The notes under the pieces: generated by a model | Told to the model about the DNA's origin: nothing | Seen by the model: the letters and a program-made list of their open reading frames with translations, nothing else | The model's database searches: none | Part shown: positions 1-7,391 of the stretch, in pieces | How the letters are laid out: the number at the start of each line of letters is the position of its first letter | How positions within the stretch are numbered: position 1 is the first letter of the stretch | Program-made: the position numbers and the translations under genes | Origin: Phycisphaerales bacterium UBA7800 | GTDB taxonomy: Bacteria > Planctomycetota > Phycisphaerae > Phycisphaerales > Phycisphaeraceae | DNA length: 36,728 bases | Direction: 5' to 3' | Assembly: GCA_002480565.1 (NCBI GenBank) | Contig: DLCK01000012.1 | Span: 1 to 36,728, forward strand

Positions 1-30
1 TTCAGCCGGTAGTGGTTCAGTCTCTTCCAA

Positions 31-61
31 TCTTGGCGCATTTGGCGTCTTGGCGGTTCAT
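31..61. repeat. Half of a palindromic intergenic repeat
   Basis: The stretch ends in TTGGCGTCTTGGCGGTTCA. It resembles one arm of a widespread bacterial palindromic repeat with the rhythm 'CGCCAAGACGCCAAG'. The other arm would lie before the window, so the palindrome cannot be confirmed here. It abuts the start of the hydrolase gene, so that gene's promoter is probably inside or beyond the repeat. Confidence 0.45.
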
Positions 62-78
62 TTATTATGGAGCCCTGT

Positions 79-951
79 ATGCCCATCCGCACGATAGATG
101 TTGAATTGCCGACCGCCGATTTTGCTGAGATTTATCGCACGGTGGATGGCATTGATCTGGGGATTCATTTTTATCAACCTGCGGATGCCAAGTCGCCGAC
201 TCCTGCGGTGGTGTTCTATTTTGGGGGCGGTTGGCGGTCAGGGAGTATCGGTCAGTTTCAATTGCAGGCAGACTATCTCAAGCAGCGAGGTGTGACGTGT
301 TGCCTGGTCGAATACCGCATCAAGTCCAAGCATGGTGTGACTCCATTTGCCTGTGTTGAAGATGGGCGAAGTGCAATGCGATACATTCGTGAACATGCAT
401 CACGGCTCAATATTGATGTGGATCGTATTTGTGCCTCAGGCGGTAGTGCCGGTGGACACGTCGCTGCTAACACTGCGTTTGCAAAAAACTGTGATGCAGC
501 AAATGACAATCTGGCGATCGATCCGACGCCTGCTGCGATGTTTCTCTTTAACCCGGTTCTCGATACAGTTGTCGAAAGTTGGCAGGCAAGATCACACAAT
601 GACACAGTCAACGCATTACTCGAAGACTTCGGCTCGCGAGGCGTGGATGTGTCCCCGATACATCAAGTCCAAAGAGGCTTGATGCCGGTGACGATTGTCC
701 ATGGTGAAGATGACGTGACCGTTCCATTTAATCAGACAACAGACTTCGCACAGCGCATGCAGGATGCAGGCAATGATTGTCATGTCATTGGGTATCCGGG
801 CTATGGGCATGGCTTTTTCAATTACCGTGATGGTAAAAAACCCGAAGCTTTTATCGACACGCTTGAACGCATGGATGATTTTCTGGTTCACTTGGGTTGG
901 CTCGACGACAATGCATTTGTAAAAAGCTACGTTGCATCGCTTGAAGCTTAA
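79..951 (+). CDS. Alpha/beta hydrolase (esterase/lipase-like)
   Basis: A 290-residue alpha/beta-hydrolase of the carboxylesterase/lipase group. It shows the oxyanion-hole region FYFGGGW (HGGG-like, with Phe for His) near residues 46-52. The nucleophile elbow GGSAGG has Ser123. The acid is in HGEDD (Asp211 or Asp212), and the catalytic His244 is in GYGHGFF. The family hydrolyses ester bonds; the substrate cannot be told. No signal peptide is visible, so it is probably cytoplasmic. ATG 79 is preferred over the in-frame ATG at 67 because GGAG at 69-72 sits six bases before it. It is convergent with the glycosyltransferase on its right, and the two stop codons overlap (TAA 949-951 against 948-950 on the other strand). 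Confidence 0.85.
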   Translation: MPIRTIDVELPTADFAEIYRTVDGIDLGIHFYQPADAKSPTPAVVFYFGGGWRSGSIGQFQLQADYLKQRGVTCCLVEYRIKSKHGVTPFACVEDGRSAMRYIREHASRLNIDVDRICASGGSAGGHVAANTAFAKNCDAANDNLAIDPTPAAMFLFNPVLDTVVESWQARSHNDTVNALLEDFGSRGVDVSPIHQVQRGLMPVTIVHGEDDVTVPFNQTTDFAQRMQDAGNDCHVIGYPGYGHGFFNYRDGKKPEAFIDTLERMDDFLVHLGWLDDNAFVKSYVASLEA

Positions 952-1799
952 TGAATTTTCTTTTTCTTCTCTTCGATTCGCACCATCTTGTCGCGGTATA
1001 GCAGACTGATCATATACTCGTAGTTTGCCATGAGGTTGGCAAGTGATAAACCCGGCCGACCATCAAGAATACCCAGCCGGAAGATGTACATGTAGATGAA
1101 TCGCAATAGAGGCCTAAACGGCGTATGAGGCCAGATGTTTCTGCGTATCCACTGGCGGTATCGAAGCATATCGCGGAAGAGTTGGTTGGTTTGAGCACCC
1201 TGGCTTTGCCCGATTCGCTGCTTGACCCATTCGTCTGATTCAAGGTCGGCATAGCGGATGTGCTTGTCAATATACTGTGTCATGCTCTCACATCGGACAT
1301 GTAACATTTCATGTTGCATATACTCCGTAGGCCCATCACAGATCATATGTTCATGCACACTGCGGTCTTCATAACGAGCTTGACCACGTTTGAAAAAACG
1401 TAGATTCCATGAGGGGTACAACCCGCCATGTCGAATGGGTTGGCCCATGAATAGCAGCAGTCGATTGACATAAAAACCAGAGGCCGCATGCGGGTTGGCA
1501 GCAATAGTTTCCAATTCCTGCTTTAGCGCAGGCGTGATCCGTTCGTCGGCATCCAAAATGAAAATCCACTCACCTGTCCATGGGATATTGTTTAGCCCCC
1601 AGTTTTTCTGTCGGGCGTAACCTTCCCAGGCATGTTCAATCACGGTCGCTCCCGCATCACGCGCAAGCTGCTGCGTATTGTCCGTCGAACAACTGTCGAG
1701 CACATAGACATTGCCAACCGTTTTGGCATTGTGTACCGCATCAGTGATATGCACTGACTCATTAAACGTGGGGATGAAGATGTCGATTTTACTCTTCAT
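948..1799 (-). CDS. Family 2 glycosyltransferase (WaaE/KdtX-like)
   Basis: A 283-residue GT-A fold glycosyltransferase. It opens with IDIFIPTFNE, the nucleotide-sugar binding strand, has DSCSTDNT near residues 35-42, and the metal-binding LDADE (Asp83, Asp85). The run GYARQKNWGLN followed by WIFILDADE is typical of the WaaE/KdtX branch, which adds sugars to lipopolysaccharide core or other surface glycans. The C-terminus is very lysine-rich (EEKKKKIH) with no clear transmembrane helix, so peripheral membrane association is only a guess. Its ATG overlaps the stop of the upstream glycosyltransferase (ATGA), so translation of the pair is probably coupled. The acceptor is unknown. Confidence 0.88.
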   Translation of the reverse strand: MKSKIDIFIPTFNESVHITDAVHNAKTVGNVYVLDSCSTDNTQQLARDAGATVIEHAWEGYARQKNWGLNNIPWTGEWIFILDADERITPALKQELETIAANPHAASGFYVNRLLLFMGQPIRHGGLYPSWNLRFFKRGQARYEDRSVHEHMICDGPTEYMQHEMLHVRCESMTQYIDKHIRYADLESDEWVKQRIGQSQGAQTNQLFRDMLRYRQWIRRNIWPHTPFRPLLRFIYMYIFRLGILDGRPGLSLANLMANYEYMISLLYRDKMVRIEEKKKKIH

Positions 1800-2740
1800 G
1801 CTTCATCCTTTTTGAGCAATTGGTGAGACAGTTCCATGGTGCGAACTGACCAGTCGACTTCGTTTTCCTTGATCTTCAATTCGATCCAGTATTCGTACAT
1901 GCTGATCATCGCGCAATAGTGAAAGCCAGCAATGCCATCAAGCCAACCTCCGCGGAGGATGTAGGAATATAAGAAGCGAAAGAGTCCGCGACCTCGCAGA
2001 AAGAAACTGAAGTTTTTGATCGCTCTGCGACGTTGAATCGGATCTTTCTGCGTGAGCTGCTTAAACGTCGGCATGCCATCTTTGCGAACCGCTACGCCTT
2101 CGACGGACTCTCGGTCGGAATAGAAGTTGTGCTTTTCAAACCAGTGTCGCAAGCCGTTGTTGAAGCTGTAGTGAATGAAATGTTTTTGGAGTTCACCGAT
2201 CTTGCCATCGACGATGGGATGCACATTGGTGGTGCGCTTTTCGTAGGTGACTTTCTTGGGTTGGACCAGCCGGATAATCCATACCGGATAGCTGGTGGCA
2301 TTTTTGATCCACTTCCCCAGATACATGTTCTTGTATCGCAGGCGGTAGGCTGCATGTTCAGGATTGGCATTTGTGACAACCTGCTGGATTTCATCTCGTA
2401 AATCGTCAGGCACACGTTCATCTGCATCACAGATATAGACCCACGGATACTTGTAGTCGATGCCGTGTAAGCCAAAATTACGCTGCTTGTACTCGGTGTC
2501 AAACGGGCGTTCAAACACGCGGACGTTGGGATTTTCTTTGGCAATTTGTACGGTGTCGTCATCAGAGATACTGTCGAGTACAACGATGTCGTCACTGAAA
2601 CTCAGCGTGCGCAGAACAGCTTCCATGTTGACCTGTTCGTTCTTGGTGAGAATCAGGCAACTAACGGGGATTCGTCCAGTCTCGGAAGGGGACTCCGGGG
2701 TGGGCGCAGGTTTATTCTCATGGGCGGTTTGTGAGTCCAT
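1796..2740 (-). CDS. Family 2 glycosyltransferase
   Basis: A 314-residue GT2 enzyme, first gene of the coupled pair. Residues 1-25 are a low-complexity Pro/Glu-rich leader. The catalytic domain begins at VSCLILTKNEQ, continues through VVLDSISDDDT, and carries the metal-binding CDADE (Asp105, Asp107). The ATG at 2740 is chosen over an in-frame TTG six bases upstream. The RYKNMYLGKWIKNATSYP and YSYILRGGWLDG regions parallel the second glycosyltransferase, so the two are probably paralogues acting on the same surface glycan. It overlaps the next gene by four bases. The CvpA-like gene upstream on the same strand ends 66 bp before it. Confidence 0.87.
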   Translation of the reverse strand: MDSQTAHENKPAPTPESPSETGRIPVSCLILTKNEQVNMEAVLRTLSFSDDIVVLDSISDDDTVQIAKENPNVRVFERPFDTEYKQRNFGLHGIDYKYPWVYICDADERVPDDLRDEIQQVVTNANPEHAAYRLRYKNMYLGKWIKNATSYPVWIIRLVQPKKVTYEKRTTNVHPIVDGKIGELQKHFIHYSFNNGLRHWFEKHNFYSDRESVEGVAVRKDGMPTFKQLTQKDPIQRRRAIKNFSFFLRGRGLFRFLYSYILRGGWLDGIAGFHYCAMISMYEYWIELKIKENEVDWSVRTMELSHQLLKKDEA

Positions 2741-2806
2741 GTTCAAGTTATTTATCGGTCAGATTGGGAACTGGATTCAGTAGGGATTGCAAATACTGCG
2801 ATCAAG

Positions 2807-3661
2807 TTATTGGGCAGTGTTCGGTTGGTTGAGCAGTGCTTTGGGATTGATACTTGTGATTTGCTTGAGAAGTTGAGGATCAGAAAAGAGCTTGTTGATG
2901 TCCGGATGTTGGCTAAGTTGCATCAGGGCGCTGGCATCACCTGTGCCGGACTTTTGAATCAGCCCACGGATTTCTTCATTGTGGAGCACTTTGAGCATGT
3001 CTGGATTTTCCAGCAGCTTTTGCAGATTCTGATCCTGATTCATCAGGGCCGTGCGTTGCTCAACTGGCATCTGTTGAATCTGACTGATCGCGTCAACTTG
3101 ATCGACCATATTCCCGAAGCCTGCCTTGTCATATAGCCATTCGCGCGTTTCTTGAAGTTTGTCCAGTAGCGGGTTGGAATCGATATCCGATTCGGCGGAA
3201 GTGGTTTCGTGCCAATCCATAAAACGGCGAAGGATCATGGAGTTGTTATAGACACTTGCGCGCATGGATGTGTTCTCAATGGCAGTGGCTCCAAGGTCGA
3301 CCAATACTGCTGCTGCGATCCATAGCAATGAGAGTAGAAACAGGTTTCCCAGGCGTTGGAAAAGTTTGTTGGGTAGTGACCGTTTTTCATCATCCCCATC
3401 TTCACCGGGTTTGAGAATAAAGCCCAGGATAAAGAGTGTTAACATGCCTGCGACGGTGGCAGCGAGCCCGGCGATGATCGGGCCTTTGCCGTTGGCCATC
3501 ATCCATTTGAATGCCACAAATCCCGCGCCATAACCCAGGAGCATGCGGAGCAGTCGAAAGGCGATGCGCTTAAGGTTGTGCGTAAAACTCCGACGCCAGA
3601 TAAACAGCGAGAGAATCACGAGAATCATAAGGGCAATGCCTTCGAGAATTTTAATACTCAT
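2807..3661 (-). CDS. CvpA-like four-helix membrane protein with charged C-terminal repeats
   Basis: A 284-residue protein in two parts. Residues 1-130 hold about four hydrophobic helices (near 4-22, 37-55, 60-84 and 104-124) with small-residue motifs GYGAGF and AGLAATVAGM, in the manner of CvpA-family proteins. Residues 150-284 are soluble and predicted helical. They contain repeated units such as NPDMLKVLHNEEI and HPDINKLFSDPQLLKQI, which resemble the STI1/chaperonin-binding repeats of co-chaperones. The family assignment rests on topology and is tentative. The same-strand neighbours are the sensor kinase upstream (156 bp gap) and the glycosyltransferases downstream. No strong ribosome binding site is seen before the ATG. 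Confidence 0.6.
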   Translation of the reverse strand: MSIKILEGIALMILVILSLFIWRRSFTHNLKRIAFRLLRMLLGYGAGFVAFKWMMANGKGPIIAGLAATVAGMLTLFILGFILKPGEDGDDEKRSLPNKLFQRLGNLFLLSLLWIAAAVLVDLGATAIENTSMRASVYNNSMILRRFMDWHETTSAESDIDSNPLLDKLQETREWLYDKAGFGNMVDQVDAISQIQQMPVEQRTALMNQDQNLQKLLENPDMLKVLHNEEIRGLIQKSGTGDASALMQLSQHPDINKLFSDPQLLKQITSINPKALLNQPNTAQ

Positions 3662-3817
3662 TTTTTGAATCCGAGGGCAGGCGGTGGGGTGTACTGGAGG
3701 TCATCCCATTTTACTCATCGACAGCAAAACGCATAGTAAAAAATAAAATGATCGCACAATGTGCTACCGTTTATTTTGTGATACGCGTTAAAAAAGGCCA
3801 TGAAACACGCACTTAAT

Positions 3818-5521
3818 TCAATCGCGTGCCATGTCGCTTTCAAGGTCGAGCATGTCTTCGTCGCTGTTGTATGCCCCTGCTGAGGGACCCTGGGTATCAG
3901 CCAGTGAGGGGATTTCATCGACGGTGCAAGGCAGGAGCATCGTGAAAGTTGAACCGTCATCAGGCTTTGATTCGACTTCGACACTGCCGCCGTGTTCCTG
4001 CACAATTTTACGGGTCACCACCAAACCAAGACCGGTGCCTTTGAGTCCTTTGGTGGAGTTGAACGGCTGGAAAAGGCGTTTGATGCGTTCGTCATCAATG
4101 CCTTCGCCGTTGTCGGTGACCGCGATTTTGACCTTGGAAAGTTTGTCGTCATAACTGGTATGCAAAACCACCGCGCCATCATTGTCGTTGACGGCATCTA
4201 AAGCATTATTCAGCAGGTTTAACACGGCCTGGTGAATCCCGTTGATATCAATGGGAACCGGCGGCATGTCGTTTGAAAAATCAGTGATCAATGCGACTTT
4301 GCGATTGTCGAATTGTCCTTGAACCAGATCAACAATCTCTTCCATCAGGGGCGTGAGGTTGGTCATTTCCAACTCAGGTTTACGCTGCTTGGAATAAGCG
4401 AGCATGTTCATCGTCAACTCATAAATGCGTTCAAGGTTTCGCGAGACAATCTTCCAACCCCCGCCGACGACTTTCATGTTGTTCTTACGGAAACCCAGCT
4501 CGACGACGTCGGCACCACCACGCATCCCCTGGAGAATATTCTTGATTGAATGGGACAGGGATGCCACCGTTTGACCTACCGCTGCAAGGCGTTCCTGACG
4601 CAATCGGTCGGCATATAATTCAGCATTGGCCAACGCCAAACCGGTATGCACACCAATGGCAGTGAGTAGTCGAAGCTGGTCATCGGTGAAAGTGTAGTTG
4701 GCTATTTGCGAGTCAATATGGATCACGCCAAACACGCGGTCTTTGTACTTGATGGGCACACACAATGCCGAGTGAATCCCAAGGCCTTGCACGCTGTCAC
4801 CTGATGCAAAGCGGCTGTCGGCCATGGCATTACTCGAAAGTACGCCTTCGCCTTTGGTCATCACATGCTGGACAATCGTGCGACTGACCGGGATTGATTC
4901 GGGGTCTTTATCTTTTTTGGCATCACGATGTCGGACCACTGCTGGAGCAGGATTTCGCGAGACTTTGTCATCAAGCAAAATAAAACCGCGGTCTGCCTGG
5001 AAGTAGTCGAAAATCAAATCCATGATGCCTTTGAGCAGGTCTTCTTCCTCGACGACCGAGCCGATGAGTTGGGTCATTTCATAGATGACTTTGAGTTGAA
5101 CCAGCGCTGCTTCGGAGGGTTCAGCCACGGCCATGATCATGGACTCATCACTGCTGGCGGTGGACTCGACATTGGCATCCATCTCATTGGGGCGAAACAG
5201 GCGGATGCTGTCGGTCTTTTTGGCGGGGACGGCATTGGAGCCATAGACAAACAACGTCAATCCCGTGCGCACCTGGTCTCCGGGTTGGAGGAGTCTGGGG
5301 CGGGTGACACGATGACCGTTAACGAACGTGCCGTTGGCCGACTTCTGATCGTTGATGTACCACTTGCCTTCATCAGGGGTCAGTTCAGCATGACGACGCG
5401 AGATGGTTTGATCCAGCAGTGGCAAAGCTTCACTGGATCGACCAATGATCTGCGGTTCATCATCGGGAAGCTCAAACCGCCTGCCTTTGTCCGGTCCCTG
5501 AATGACTGTGAGGATCAACAT
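3818..5521 (-). CDS. FHA-GAF sensor histidine kinase
   Basis: A 567-residue cytoplasmic signalling protein. Residues 1-95 form an FHA domain (IIGRSSE, SRRHAEL, SANGTFVNG), which binds phosphothreonine peptides. Residues 145-305 are a GAF domain (ADRGFILLDD, ALCVPIKYKDRVFGVIHID). Residues 315-380 carry a dimerisation/phosphoacceptor helix with SLSHSIKN (His324). Residues 390-535 are an HATPase with N-box LNLLNNALDAV, DNGEGI and GTGLGL. The C-terminal 30 residues are acidic. Start at ATG 5521: GGAG lies nine bases upstream, while the longer frame would need a TTG. There is no transmembrane segment and no receiver-domain gene nearby, so the partner is elsewhere or output is through the FHA domain. 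A palindromic repeat separates it from argH. Confidence 0.88.
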   Translation of the reverse strand: MLILTVIQGPDKGRRFELPDDEPQIIGRSSEALPLLDQTISRRHAELTPDEGKWYINDQKSANGTFVNGHRVTRPRLLQPGDQVRTGLTLFVYGSNAVPAKKTDSIRLFRPNEMDANVESTASSDESMIMAVAEPSEAALVQLKVIYEMTQLIGSVVEEEDLLKGIMDLIFDYFQADRGFILLDDKVSRNPAPAVVRHRDAKKDKDPESIPVSRTIVQHVMTKGEGVLSSNAMADSRFASGDSVQGLGIHSALCVPIKYKDRVFGVIHIDSQIANYTFTDDQLRLLTAIGVHTGLALANAELYADRLRQERLAAVGQTVASLSHSIKNILQGMRGGADVVELGFRKNNMKVVGGGWKIVSRNLERIYELTMNMLAYSKQRKPELEMTNLTPLMEEIVDLVQGQFDNRKVALITDFSNDMPPVPIDINGIHQAVLNLLNNALDAVNDNDGAVVLHTSYDDKLSKVKIAVTDNGEGIDDERIKRLFQPFNSTKGLKGTGLGLVVTRKIVQEHGGSVEVESKPDDGSTFTMLLPCTVDEIPSLADTQGPSAGAYNSDEDMLDLESDMARD

Positions 5522-5547
5522 CGTTGGCACTCCATGCAAGACAGTTT

Positions 5548-5622
5548 AACCACAGAGACACAGAGGCACAGAGAAGAATTCAAAATAAATTTCAGACTCT
5601 GTGTCTCTGTGACTCTGTGGTT
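5548..5622. repeat. Palindromic repeat, ACCACAGAG family
   Basis: Left arm 5548-5573 (AACCACAGAGACACAGAG...) and right arm 5597-5622 are inverted copies matching at 24 of 26 positions around a 23-base AT-rich centre. The element fills the space between the sensor kinase start and the argH stop. It could fold as a long hairpin in RNA and act as a terminator or attenuator. Confidence 0.85.
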
Positions 5623-5632
5623 CAAAAATGCC

Positions 5633-7117
5633 TTATTTCTTGATTCGCTTTTCCCAAGCCTTCAATTGCTCGGTGAAACCAGACAGACCGGCATTGCCAT
5701 AGCTCTTGTAGCGTTTGACGACATTGGCTGGGCCTAACCATGCGTAGATTTCTGCATTGCAGGTGTCGGCTTTTTGCCCAAGCTCTTTGCAGGCAGCGTT
5801 GAAATCTTCCAATTGCAAATCGGAAAGCTGATCCAGTTCACGCGATTCGCACAGACGTACCAATGCACCGACGACCTGGTGAGCCGTGCGGAAGGGGACG
5901 TTTTGGGTGACCAGATAATCTGCCAGTGCTGTTGCATCAAGGAATCCGCGATGCAGGCGTTCGTTGATGCGTTTTTCCTGGAACTTGGCAGTGTTGACGA
6001 TTCGCGTGGTCATCTCCAGACAGTCGGACACCATATCAAATGCAGCAAAGAGATGGCGTTTGTCTTCCTGAAGGTCACGGTTGTAGGCGATGGGGGTGCC
6101 CTTGACCATGGTGAGCATGGCCACGAGATTCCCATAGACATTGCCACATCGCCCGCGGATGAGTTCGAGCATGTCGGGGTTGCGTTTTTGTGGCATCATG
6201 GATGAGCCGGTGGTGTAGGCTTCACCGATTTTCAAAAAGCCGAACTCCTCGGACATGTAGATGATCCACTGTTCAGCCAAACGTGAAAGTGTCTGGGAGA
6301 TCATGGCAAGTGAGTAGACCATATCCAACGCTGCATCACGTGATGCCGTGCCGTCGATGCTGTTGGTGGTTGGCGGGCCGACGGGCAACAGGGCCGCGGT
6401 GATGTTGCGATCCAATGGCAAACCTGAGCCGGCGATCGCACCACTGCCCAAGGGGTTTTGCTTGTTGACGGCTCGCAGTGCGGTGATGCGCTGCTCGCAA
6501 CGATCCAATGCTGAGAGCCACGCGACAAGCTCGCCACCGACGCAGATGGGTTGGGCGCGTTGCAGATGCGTGTAGGATGGCATGACGATCTTGCCATCAC
6601 GTTTTGCCAGCTTGGTCAAGGCTTTGAACAGGGCGTTGAACTGCTTGCCCAGATCCGCTGCTGCATCTTCGATCCAGAGTTTCAAATCCAGGGCGACTTG
6701 ATCGTTGCGACTTCTGCCGGTGTGGAGTTTGCGGCCTGCATCACCGACTTTGGCGATGAGTGCTGCTTCGACACACATGTGCACGTCTTCGAGTTCGACC
6801 TGCCAGCCGGGCCAGCTTTGACCTTGCTCATCAATTTCGGCTTTGATCTCTTTAAGACCACGCTTGATGAGGGCCAATTCCTTTTTGGTGATCAGGCCAA
6901 CTTCCGCAAGCATGGTGGCATGAGCGACCGAGCCGATGATGTCCTGTTTGTACATTCGTGTGTCGTAGCTGATCGACTCCACAAACCGGGCAGCCAGGGG
7001 ATCGTGAGATGAACCCTCGCCACTCTTGGCATGCTCCCAGGGCTTAGCCCCCCCGGAAGCCCCGGAAGTGACAACAGGCGTGACGGACGATTTTTTGGTT
7101 TTCTTTTTGGTTGACAT
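5633..7117 (-). CDS. argH: Argininosuccinate lyase
   Basis: Argininosuccinate lyase splits argininosuccinate into arginine and fumarate, the last step of arginine synthesis. The 494-residue product shows TGRSRNDQVALDL (134-146), SYTHLQRAQP with His184, and the fumarase/aspartase signature GSSMMPQKRNPD near residues 304-315. It is some 30 residues longer than usual because of a Lys/Ser/Thr-rich leader (MSTKKKTKKSS) before the conserved core at about residue 26. The frame stays open upstream to 7306, but that part runs through a palindromic repeat and cannot be conserved coding sequence; ATG 7117 is preferred and ATG 7153 is possible. No other arg gene is adjacent. It is divergent from proS. 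Confidence 0.95.
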   Translation of the reverse strand: MSTKKKTKKSSVTPVVTSGASGGAKPWEHAKSGEGSSHDPLAARFVESISYDTRMYKQDIIGSVAHATMLAEVGLITKKELALIKRGLKEIKAEIDEQGQSWPGWQVELEDVHMCVEAALIAKVGDAGRKLHTGRSRNDQVALDLKLWIEDAAADLGKQFNALFKALTKLAKRDGKIVMPSYTHLQRAQPICVGGELVAWLSALDRCEQRITALRAVNKQNPLGSGAIAGSGLPLDRNITAALLPVGPPTTNSIDGTASRDAALDMVYSLAMISQTLSRLAEQWIIYMSEEFGFLKIGEAYTTGSSMMPQKRNPDMLELIRGRCGNVYGNLVAMLTMVKGTPIAYNRDLQEDKRHLFAAFDMVSDCLEMTTRIVNTAKFQEKRINERLHRGFLDATALADYLVTQNVPFRTAHQVVGALVRLCESRELDQLSDLQLEDFNAACKELGQKADTCNAEIYAWLGPANVVKRYKSYGNAGLSGFTEQLKAWEKRIKK

Positions 7118-7202
7118 GGCCGTTAGTTTACCGGGTTTTGAATTTGTATTCATTGCGGTTTGCAGATGGCCTGAATCTTTGCCGTCGGTTCGCTTTTGGC
7201 TT

Positions 7203-7291
7203 AACCACAGAGCCGCAGAGGCACAGAGCCGGGAAAAGTCTTCAATGATGCTCTTTTTTGTCTTGCTCCGTGCCTCTGTGTCTCTGTGGTT
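7203..7291. repeat. Palindromic repeat, ACCACAGAG family (second copy)
   Basis: Left arm 7203-7228 and right arm 7266-7291 are inverted copies with 23 of 26 positions matching, and each closely resembles the arms of the copy at 5548-5622. The two copies bracket argH. The unrelated centres (37 bases here, 23 there) suggest that the arms are the conserved unit. Confidence 0.85.
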
Positions 7292-7350
7292 CATTTCATC
7301 TGGCAAGGATTTAATTCACGCTGCTCAATTCCCGTTAATCCTCGGTTTTT

Positions 7351-7358
7351 GCTAAGAT
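7351..7358 (+). promoter_or_regulatory. Possible extended -10 promoter for proS
   Basis: TGCTAAGAT is an extended -10 element (TG, one base, then TAAGAT at 7353-7358) placed 33 bases before the proS ATG. No good -35 hexamer is visible 16-18 bases upstream. It is the best candidate in the short argH-proS intergenic space. Confidence 0.35.
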
Positions 7359-7391
7359 GCCTCTCTTACCCAAGATTCAAAGGTGACAGCT

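Noticed and set aside
5548..7291. Repeated CACAGAG units considered as a CRISPR or tandem repeat array
   Set aside because: Units are short and arranged as inverted arms, with no regular spacers and no cas genes.
7117..7306. Longer N-terminus of argH from 7306
   Set aside because: It translates a palindromic repeat; the family core begins about 25 residues after ATG 7117.
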